The notes under the pieces were generated by a model. That model was not told where the DNA came from. It did not search any database and saw only the letters and a list, made by a program, of their open reading frames with translations. DNA of 5,374 nucleotides from Burkholderiales bacterium (GTDB lineage: Bacteria; Pseudomonadota; Gammaproteobacteria; Burkholderiales; Burkholderiaceae_D), in assembly GCA_016197345.1 (NCBI GenBank), contig JACPVY010000489.1, positions 1-5,374 of the forward strand. Direction: 5' to 3'. Position numbers and translations under genes: made by a program. This document shows positions 1-4,752 of the stretch, in pieces (positions within the stretch are counted from its first letter, which is position 1; each line of letters begins with the position of its first letter).

Positions 1-82
1 CACAGAAAATCCCCTCGCCTTGGTGCTTGCGCATCGTGGCGGTGCTTTGTGCAACCCTATGCTTTGACTGACTGCTTAGTTT
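1..82. other. Upstream flank without an assignable gene
   Basis: This short stretch precedes vgrG. Two + strand frames are open from the left edge and end close together: one at TGA 65-67, whose last residues read LCNPML, and one at TGA 69-71, ending LCATLCFD. Either could be the tail of an upstream gene, but with only about 21 residues I cannot choose between them or recognise a family. A stop at 77-79 (TAG) lies in the vgrG frame, so vgrG cannot start earlier. I saw no convincing promoter, hairpin or terminator here. Confidence 0.4.
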
Positions 83-1504
83 ATGTTTTCGATACTCAAT
101 GATGTAACCCGCCTGATGAAGTTGACTTTCCCGCGCAATAACGGGCCACAGTCCACTTTGCTAATCAACGAACTGATTGCGGAAGAACACCTGTCCAGCG
201 ATTTCACCTTTACCCTGCAACTGCTATCGGATAATGCCGACATCGCACTGAAAGACGTGCAAGGCAAGATGGTTTGCGTTGAACTGCTACGCGATGACCG
301 CAGCACGCGCTATTTCAATGGCTATTGCTTTGAATTCAGCCTGCAAAAGATAGACAACGGCACCGCCGTCTATCAAATGATCCTCAAACCTTGGCTGGCG
401 TTGCTGCGTTTGCGCACCGATTTCTATATCTTCCACAATCAAACCCTTGCCGAACAAACCAAAGAGATTTTTCTCGATTACGGCACTGCCAGCTATGAAA
501 TCAAAATCCACGATGGAGATCACAAGCGCACGTTCACCGTGCAGTATGACGAATCCGATTACAACTTTCTGCACCGCCATTGGGAAGAACACGGTTTGCA
601 TTACTGGTATGAGCATACCGCTAGCGGCCACCGCCTGATGTTATCGGATTACTCGATGGCGGCGGAGCCTATCGACGGCAACCCGGCGATACCGCTGCAT
701 CATGATGGTGGCAGCAACAAGTTTGACAAAATCTCGAACTGGCAACCCCAGCGCTCGATAGTGTCGGGCAAGGTCAGTTATTCCAGCTTCGACTTCAAAG
801 CGCCTACGCCTGTCGTGGTGACAGACACAAGCCAACATAGGCAAGGTGACGTGCATAAGATTGAGGTATATCGCTATCACGGCTTATACGGCTACAAAGA
901 TAGCGCAATGGGCGCATTGCTGGCCAAGCGACGCATGGAACAGATTGATGCCAGTGGCAAAACGTTCACTGCCACCAGTGACAGCCGCTATATCAAGCCG
1001 GGGCGTTGGTTTCGCCTGACTAAAGATTCGCTTAGCCAAAGCTTTCAAGGCTCCAATACCGAATACGAATTTCTGATCTTGCGCGCCAGCCACACCGCCC
1101 GTAATAACTTGCTGAACTCGGAAGGCGGCGAGGCATATTACAGCAACAGCTTTACCTGTTTGCGGCGCAATGTGCGCTGGCGTCCACCTGTCGGTTTCAA
1201 CAGCCAACCCATCAAAGTAGCTGGCAACGACACCGCTACCGTAGTTGGGCCAGCGGGCGAAGAAATCTATACCGACAAATACGGTCGTATCAAGGTGCAG
1301 TTTCATTGGGACAGAATGGGGAAGCTTGACGAAAAAAGCTCTTGCTGGCTGCGTGTCGCCACGCCGTGGGCCGACAAGAATTTCGGCATGATTGCCATTC
1401 CCCGTATTGGTACGGAAGTGCTGATTGGCTATTTGCAAGGCAATCCAGATCGCCCCTATGTCGCAGGCCAGTTTTACAACCAGCGAGACAGTGGATCACG
1501 ATGA
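83..1504 (+). CDS. vgrG: T6SS spike protein VgrG (Rhs/VgrG family), base and OB-fold part, frameshifted before the beta-helix
   Basis: VgrG forms the trimeric spike on the Hcp tube of the type VI secretion system and carries effectors out of the cell. Residues 12-340 match the gp27-like phage-baseplate portion: LTFPRNNGPQSTLLIN at 14-29, GKMVCVELLRDD at 61-72, RYFNGYCFEF at 76-85, and the YDESDYNFLHRHWEEHGLHYWYEH block at 155-178. Residues 393-462 are the gp5 OB-fold, with EEIYTDKYGRIKVQFHWDR, SSCWLRVATPWA and IPRIGTEVLIGYLQGNPDRP. The ATG at 83 follows an in-frame TAG at 77-79. A second Met at 116 is possible, and neither has a clear Shine-Dalgarno site. After residue ~467 (FYNQ) the frame yields only six more residues (RDSGSR) and stops, so this product lacks the spike needle. 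Intact relatives are roughly 600 residues or more. The family call is secure; function of this shortened product is doubtful. Confidence 0.93.
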   Translation: MFSILNDVTRLMKLTFPRNNGPQSTLLINELIAEEHLSSDFTFTLQLLSDNADIALKDVQGKMVCVELLRDDRSTRYFNGYCFEFSLQKIDNGTAVYQMILKPWLALLRLRTDFYIFHNQTLAEQTKEIFLDYGTASYEIKIHDGDHKRTFTVQYDESDYNFLHRHWEEHGLHYWYEHTASGHRLMLSDYSMAAEPIDGNPAIPLHHDGGSNKFDKISNWQPQRSIVSGKVSYSSFDFKAPTPVVVTDTSQHRQGDVHKIEVYRYHGLYGYKDSAMGALLAKRRMEQIDASGKTFTATSDSRYIKPGRWFRLTKDSLSQSFQGSNTEYEFLILRASHTARNNLLNSEGGEAYYSNSFTCLRRNVRWRPPVGFNSQPIKVAGNDTATVVGPAGEEIYTDKYGRIKVQFHWDRMGKLDEKSSCWLRVATPWADKNFGMIAIPRIGTEVLIGYLQGNPDRPYVAGQFYNQRDSGSR

Positions 1505-1658
1505 AGTCATTACCATCCACAACAATCGCACCGAGCGCGTTGATCATGATGAAAAAATCAGCATTGGTGATAACCGCAATACCGAAGTGGGCAAAAATGT
1601 TACCACTCGCATTGGTAAGAACTGGCGTGTAGAAGTGGGCGATAGTATTGAATTCGTT
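1491..1658 (+). repeat. Octapeptide (24-nt) beta-helix repeats of the VgrG spike
   Basis: Seven 24-base units encode VDHDEVIT, IHNNRTER, VDHDEKIS, IGDNRNTE, VGKNVTTR, IGKNWRVE and VGDSIEFV. Each begins with Val or Ile, usually followed by Gly, Asp or His. This is the octad pattern of the T4 gp5 C-terminal needle, where three chains wind into a beta-prism. Odd and even units also pair into 16-residue modules (VDHDE...NNRTER and VDHDE...DNRNTE), so near-identical DNA recurs every 48 bases. Such repeats favour slippage or deletion, which may explain the break just upstream. Confidence 0.85.
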
Positions 1659-1688
1659 TGCGGGAAATCGGTAATCAGGATGGACAAA

Positions 1689-1780
1689 GACGGCAATATC
1701 AGCGTCAATGGCCACCAGATTTCTGTCGGCGCAACGGGCGAACAACACTATCAGGCTGACGGCAATATCACCGTCAAGGG
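1689..1780 (+). repeat. Imperfect direct repeat encoding DGNI(S/T)V(N/K)G in the VgrG tail
   Basis: A 23-base segment starting at 1689 recurs at 1758 with two mismatches, exactly 69 bases (23 codons) apart. It encodes DGNISVNG and then DGNITVKG. Both copies are in the same frame and lie in the predicted C-terminal end of the spike, so they most likely reflect duplicated beta-strand turns rather than a mobile or regulatory element. Confidence 0.7.
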
Positions 1781-1805
1781 AAAAAACATTTTAGAGAATT
1801 GATTG

Positions 1806-2393
1806 ATGAAGAAAGAACGCATCAAATATGCCAAGGTCGCCACTGGCCGCGCACCAGCCAACACACCAGCGCCAGAAGTATCAAGTTTTGCCAACCTCTT
1901 GCAGCAAGAATTCAGACCACAACAGCAAGCCGTGCATGGTGTGGTAGTTGGCAAGATTCTGGCGGCGCATAGTGATGGCTGTTATCAGATAGCGCTTGAT
2001 GCAGTCGGCATTACGCAGGTGCAGGCGAATGCCGCATGCATTCCCGGACTGCTGGCCCCCGGTATGTCGATAGCCGTCATGTTTTTGCAGGGTGACACTA
2101 CCCGCCCGCTGATCATTGGCCCGATGCATGCTGACAATGCCCAGCCCGCCACACCTGCTACATTGGAAATTGCTAGCCAAGGCGTTACCTGCCTCAGCGC
2201 CGCCGAACCCACAGAATTAATCGTGGATAAAGAGCGGGTTGTAATTCATGCCGGGCAGGAGTTGGAATTGCGCTGTGGCGAGGCGGCTATCATCCTCACC
2301 AGCGACGGACGGATCTTGCTGCGTGGTGTCTATATCTCCAGCCAAGCCACCACCACTCAGCGCTTGCTGGCGGGTTCTGTGCAAATCAATTGA
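1806..2393 (+). CDS. DUF6484 domain protein of T6SS vgrG islands
   Basis: This 195-residue protein belongs to a family found next to vgrG and DUF2169 genes; its exact role is not established. Residues 45-107 look like a small gp5-like OB-fold: VVVGKILAAHSDGCYQIAL, then MSIAVMFLQGDTTRPLIIGP, close to the GDP-RPIILG ending of phage-baseplate and VgrG OB domains. Residues 153-195 carry the family C-terminus LRCGEAAIILTSDGRILLRG, followed by YISSQATTTQRLLAGSVQIN. That block parallels the tail of VgrG encoded just upstream (CG, I, DG, I, G, I in the same order). I place the start at ATG 1806, with AGAG at 1793-1796 nine bases upstream; the overlapping TTG at 1803 is less likely. No signal peptide or membrane segment is seen. 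It probably acts in the cytoplasm as a spike accessory or adaptor. Confidence 0.82.
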   Translation: MKKERIKYAKVATGRAPANTPAPEVSSFANLLQQEFRPQQQAVHGVVVGKILAAHSDGCYQIALDAVGITQVQANAACIPGLLAPGMSIAVMFLQGDTTRPLIIGPMHADNAQPATPATLEIASQGVTCLSAAEPTELIVDKERVVIHAGQELELRCGEAAIILTSDGRILLRGVYISSQATTTQRLLAGSVQIN

Positions 2394-2408
2394 GGCGGCA
2401 AGAGCATA

Positions 2409-3515
2409 ATGGAACTGGCAATCGGATCAAAATACCTTGTGGCAGATACCACTGTCGCAGTTGACAAAACAGGACAAGAACATTTACTGATCATCGTCAA
2501 AGGAAGCTGGCAATTTAGCAATGGCGTTGTTCGGCCAATGGCAGCAATGCCCGTGCAATATAGCGATATCTGTACCGCCAACTCTATTCCGCTGTATGAA
2601 AGCGACTTTGCACCAACGAAACCACGGTGCGATGTACTGTTTTCGGCGCGTGCCTATGCGCCAGACGGTAAGCCCGTGCGTGAATTGCTGGCGGGTTATC
2701 AGATCGGTGCGCATCAAAAAATCTTGCGGGTGCATGGCCCACGCACATGGCAAGGAGAAAATGCAGCGGCTGGTAACGCAGAGGAATTTCTCACCATGCC
2801 TTTGCATTACGGTTTCGCCTTTGGCGGCACACGCCCATTACCACAAGCCGGGCAGAGTGAAAGCTATGCGGCAAACCCGTTAGGCTGTGGCTATAGCACT
2901 GACCCTGCCGCTGTTGCAGGTTTAGTGATGCCGTCCTTGGAAGCGCACAACCAGGCTATTTTGCGGCCTGATGAACAATATCCCCCTGCGGCTCTCTCGG
3001 TGTTGGCGCGCAACTGGCTACCACGTCGCCCGCTCAGTGGCACATACGATGCGGCTTGGAAACGCGATGTTTTTCCATTCTTGCCGGAAGACTTTGATAC
3101 ACGCTTTTATCAAGCCGCACCAGAAGACCAGCAAATAGATTACCCGCAAGGTGGTGAGGAAGTCGTGCTATGGAATCTGATGCCTAAACAGGCCGAAATG
3201 CGCTTCAAATTGCCGCGCTTGGACAAAGTGCCTGTACGTATCCTAATGCGCGATTTCACGATAGAACAGCCTAAAGTGGTGGTCGATACGCTGTTTTTTG
3301 AGCCAGACCAAGCACGCTTTACCGCAGTTTGGCGAACCAGCATACCAATCAAGCGCCGTATTCAGGATGTCAAAACCATTGCCATTGCCGGAATCTGCAA
3401 AAACTGGTGGGAGGCCAAAATCGTTGGCATGGACGCCTGCACGAATTGCGCCAAGCAGCGCTCCACGCAAGAAGCAGCGCCAAATGAAGAAGAATGCCAC
3501 GAGGGACAAGCATGA
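2409..3515 (+). CDS. DUF2169 T6SS adaptor/chaperone-like protein
   Basis: DUF2169 proteins are encoded with VgrG, DUF4150 and toxin genes. In Agrobacterium one is required to load the Tde2 DNase onto VgrG2, so an effector-loading role is expected here. The 368 residues contain the family blocks in order: VKGSWQF at 30-36, KPRCDVLFSARAYAPDGKPV at 71-90, HYGFAFGGT at 133-141, NPLGCGY at 156-162, NWLPRRPLSGTYDAAWKRD at 202-220, FLPEDFDTRFYQAAPEDQQ at 224-242, and the C-terminal strands VVVDTLFFEPDQARFTAVWR. Length is normal, and no frameshift or missing block is visible. The C-terminus adds a short Cys-rich tail (C344-x2-C347 and C363-H364) that may bind metal. ATG 2409 has AAGAG at 2400-2404, four bases upstream, and lies 15 bases after DUF6484. 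Its stop overlaps the natural start of the next gene by ATGA. Confidence 0.92.
   Translation: MELAIGSKYLVADTTVAVDKTGQEHLLIIVKGSWQFSNGVVRPMAAMPVQYSDICTANSIPLYESDFAPTKPRCDVLFSARAYAPDGKPVRELLAGYQIGAHQKILRVHGPRTWQGENAAAGNAEEFLTMPLHYGFAFGGTRPLPQAGQSESYAANPLGCGYSTDPAAVAGLVMPSLEAHNQAILRPDEQYPPAALSVLARNWLPRRPLSGTYDAAWKRDVFPFLPEDFDTRFYQAAPEDQQIDYPQGGEEVVLWNLMPKQAEMRFKLPRLDKVPVRILMRDFTIEQPKVVVDTLFFEPDQARFTAVWRTSIPIKRRIQDVKTIAIAGICKNWWEAKIVGMDACTNCAKQRSTQEAAPNEEECHEGQA
3501..3506 (+). promoter_or_regulatory. Strong ribosome binding site for the original start of the KS-like gene
   Basis: GAGGGA lies five bases before ATG 3512, inside the last codons of the DUF2169 gene. The ATG overlaps the DUF2169 TGA as ATGA, a standard coupled start. 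This marks 3512, not 3535, as the evolved start of the next gene. Reading from it gives only 11 codons (MSIATNEAWQH) before TGA at 3545-3547. Confidence 0.75.
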
Positions 3516-3547
3516 GCATCGCTACCAATGAGGCATGGCAGCATTGA
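3512..3547 (+). pseudogene. Residual 5' end of the KS-like gene, truncated after 11 codons
   Basis: From ATG 3512 the frame reads MSIATNEAWQH and stops. MSI/MSV openings are common in KS-like proteins of these islands, and this start has both the ATGA overlap and a strong Shine-Dalgarno site. The homologous body of the protein resumes in another frame around 3535. The simplest reading is a deletion of roughly 90-110 codons plus a frameshift that joined the first few codons to the middle of the gene. Confidence 0.6.
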
Positions 3548-4311
3548 TATTGATGGCCGCAGAAAAAGGTCGTCCCCATACCGAAAACGAACGTTACGAC
3601 GAAATTTGGCATGCGTGCGTTGAACATATTACAGCGCAGGGTTTATTGCCGTTTCATGCCAGCTCGATGATAGCGCCGCATGGGCGAGCCGGGATCGGTG
3701 CGGCCTTGCAGCGTGCGCAAAGCCTGCTGGTGAGTAACACCGTTTCCCGCGTCTTGCTCTTGGGTGTCGATAGTTATATTAACAGCGTCACCATTTCCCA
3801 TTATCTGGAACAAGAGCGCTTGCTTTGCTCAGATAACAGCAATGGCTTTATTCCCGGCGAAGGGGCAGCGGCTTTGCTGCTGGAACTGGCTACCCCGCAA
3901 TCTTCGGGTTTGCTGATTACAGGAGCAGGCGTGGCACGCGAAAAAGCCGTTTTTGAAGGCATAACCCCGAATCGCGCAATCGGCTTGACGCAGGCTATCC
4001 GGCAAGCACTGGAATCGGCGAAGCTTGCGCCCAATCATTTGCAATTTCGGATGAATGATCTCAATGGCGAGCAGTATTTCGCCAAAGAAGCCGCCAATGC
4101 CTATACCCGCGTTATGGCCGATGACAGCGTTTTACTGCCCTTATTGCATATTGCCGATTGTGTTGGCGAAACAGGCGCAGCGGCTGGCCCGCTCAGTCTC
4201 GCCTATCTCAGCCGCATCATGGGTGAACAAGATGGCCCCGGCACACAAGGCGTATTGCATTTTGCCAATGACAACGGGCTGCGCGCTGCCTGCATCGTTC
4301 GCTACGTTTAA
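3535..4311 (+). CDS. Beta-ketoacyl synthase/thiolase-like T6SS island protein, N-terminally truncated and catalytically dead
   Basis: The 258 residues match the middle and C-terminal parts of the thiolase-fold proteins that sit between DUF2169 and DUF4150 genes in T6SS islands. Landmarks are VLLLGVDSYINS at 73-84, DNSNGFIPGEGAAALLLE at 100-117 (the KS GFxxGEGA block), NDLNGEQYFAKEAANAY at 174-190, and DCVGETGAAAGPLSLAY at 208-224, the counterpart of the KS GHxxGAAG loop. The nucleophile Cys and both catalytic His residues of true ketoacyl synthases appear absent: the GHxxGAAG His is Glu, and the HGTGT region reads NDLNGEQ. A structural or chaperone role is therefore more likely than fatty acid synthesis. 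Complete relatives are roughly 330-370 residues, so about 100 N-terminal residues are missing. ATG 3535 has GAGG only one base away, too close to work well; ATG 3553 is an alternative. Probably a pseudogene, though the remaining frame is intact. Confidence 0.8.
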   Translation: MAALILMAAEKGRPHTENERYDEIWHACVEHITAQGLLPFHASSMIAPHGRAGIGAALQRAQSLLVSNTVSRVLLLGVDSYINSVTISHYLEQERLLCSDNSNGFIPGEGAAALLLELATPQSSGLLITGAGVAREKAVFEGITPNRAIGLTQAIRQALESAKLAPNHLQFRMNDLNGEQYFAKEAANAYTRVMADDSVLLPLLHIADCVGETGAAAGPLSLAYLSRIMGEQDGPGTQGVLHFANDNGLRAACIVRYV

Positions 4312-4317
4312 GTAAAA

Positions 4318-4322
4318 AAGGA
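4318..4322 (+). promoter_or_regulatory. Ribosome binding site of the DUF4150 gene
   Basis: AAGGA sits eight bases before ATG 4331 in an A-rich 19-base gap. It is among the best-placed Shine-Dalgarno sites in the window and supports translation of DUF4150 independent of the damaged gene upstream. Confidence 0.75.
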
Positions 4323-4330
4323 TTCAAAAG

Positions 4331-4720
4331 ATGGAAACTCATGTCTATGCCAATGGCAAAGAAATCAGCAGCAAAGCAGCGGACGGCAAATCGGCAGCGG
4401 CAGCGCCTGACGTGTGCTGGAGTCCACCCGGCCCCGCTGCTGGCCCTGTCCCGATTCCTTACACCAATACCGCCTTTACCAAAGATTTAGCCAATGGCTC
4501 CACTTCGGTGTTTATTTGTGGCACGCAAGTATCGTTGAAAGACAAATCCTATTTTGCGACCAGCACGGGCAATGAACCTGCTACCGAGCAATTTCAGAAA
4601 GGCATTGTCAGTCATGTCATTAAAGGCAAAGCCTATTTCACGAGCTGGTCGCACGATGTCAAAATTGAAGGTTTCAATGTCTGTCGGCATGTCGATTTGA
4701 TGACGCACAACCACCAATAA
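4331..4720 (+). CDS. DUF4150 (PAAR-like) T6SS spike-tip protein
   Basis: DUF4150 proteins are PAAR-like: they are expected to sit on the VgrG needle as a sharp cap and couple a specific effector to it. This 129-residue protein is the single-domain form. It shows VYANGKEI at 5-12, the signature PDVCWSPPGPAAGPVPIPYTNT at 26-47, and ICGTQVSLKDKSYFATSTGNE at 62-82. The typical ending follows: SHVIKGKAYFTSWSHDVKIE, then GFNVCRHVDLMTHNHQ at 114-129. C29, C118, H120, H126 and H128 are conserved-looking candidates for the tip metal site. It has a strong ribosome binding site, no frameshift and normal length. Placed directly before the effector gene, it probably loads that effector. The family assignment is secure; the partner is inferred from gene order. 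Confidence 0.93.
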   Translation: METHVYANGKEISSKAADGKSAAAAPDVCWSPPGPAAGPVPIPYTNTAFTKDLANGSTSVFICGTQVSLKDKSYFATSTGNEPATEQFQKGIVSHVIKGKAYFTSWSHDVKIEGFNVCRHVDLMTHNHQ

Positions 4721-4743
4721 GCAACTAGCGGCGAACATCAAAA

Positions 4744-4747
4744 AGGA
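4744..4747 (+). promoter_or_regulatory. Ribosome binding site of the effector gene
   Basis: AGGA within the run AAAAGGAAAA at 4741-4750 lies five bases before ATG 4753. It fixes the start of the last gene, whose frame then stays open to the window end. Confidence 0.7.
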
Positions 4748-4752
4748 AAACG

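Larger units (their letters stand above)
1425..1802 (+). pseudogene. vgrG: VgrG C-terminal beta-helix spike fragment, +1 frame relative to the upstream part
   Basis: Real VgrG homology in this frame begins around 1485 (S-E-T-VDHDE), exactly where the upstream frame loses it. The 20 or so residues read from the ATG at 1425 are out-of-frame vgrG and carry no signal. Seven octapeptide units starting with Val or Ile (1491-1658) form the gp5-type triple-stranded beta-helix. The tail then reads IEFVCGKSVIRMDKDGNISV and ends NILEN. No good ribosome binding site precedes either in-frame ATG (1425, 1458), so independent translation is unlikely. In typical VgrG proteins about 50-80 residues (the YN...PPY linker, RFEDKKG-like region and first helix turns) lie between the two parts. 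These are missing here, so the lesion looks like an internal deletion that also shifted the frame. Its TGA (1800-1802) is only 3 bases before the next ATG, which suggests original translational coupling. Confidence 0.85.

Noticed and set aside
64..96. Promoter with TTGACT as -35 ahead of vgrG
   Set aside because: The best -10-like sequences (TATGTT at 82, GATACT at 91) are spaced 12 or 21 bases away and overlap the start codon, so this is probably chance.
1470..1504. Programmed ribosomal frameshift joining the two vgrG frames
   Set aside because: The needed shift is +1, there is no clear slippery heptamer or +1 stall signal, and a section of the protein is missing at the join, which recoding alone cannot explain.
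884..1748. Long minus-strand open frames (884-1438, 184 aa; 1290-1748, 152 aa)
   Set aside because: They lie antisense to well-supported VgrG coding sequence, show no recognisable domain, and have no independent ribosome binding site or spacing; they are shadows of the + strand genes.
1803..1805. TTG start for the DUF6484 protein
   Set aside because: The adjacent ATG at 1806 is in frame and better spaced from the AGAG motif, so the TTG adds one residue without support.
3243..3627. Minus-strand small membrane-like frames opposite the DUF2169/KS-like boundary
   Set aside because: Their hydrophobicity comes from antisense reading of charged coding sequence, and they have no start signals; the + strand frames there match known families.
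3535..4311. A functional FabF/FabB-type fatty acid synthase gene
   Set aside because: The catalytic residues are replaced, the N-terminus is missing, and all neighbours belong to a T6SS island rather than a fatty acid or polyketide cluster.
4311..4330. Terminator after the KS-like gene
   Set aside because: The gap is A-rich but has no stem-loop or T-run, and it carries the ribosome binding site of the next gene.
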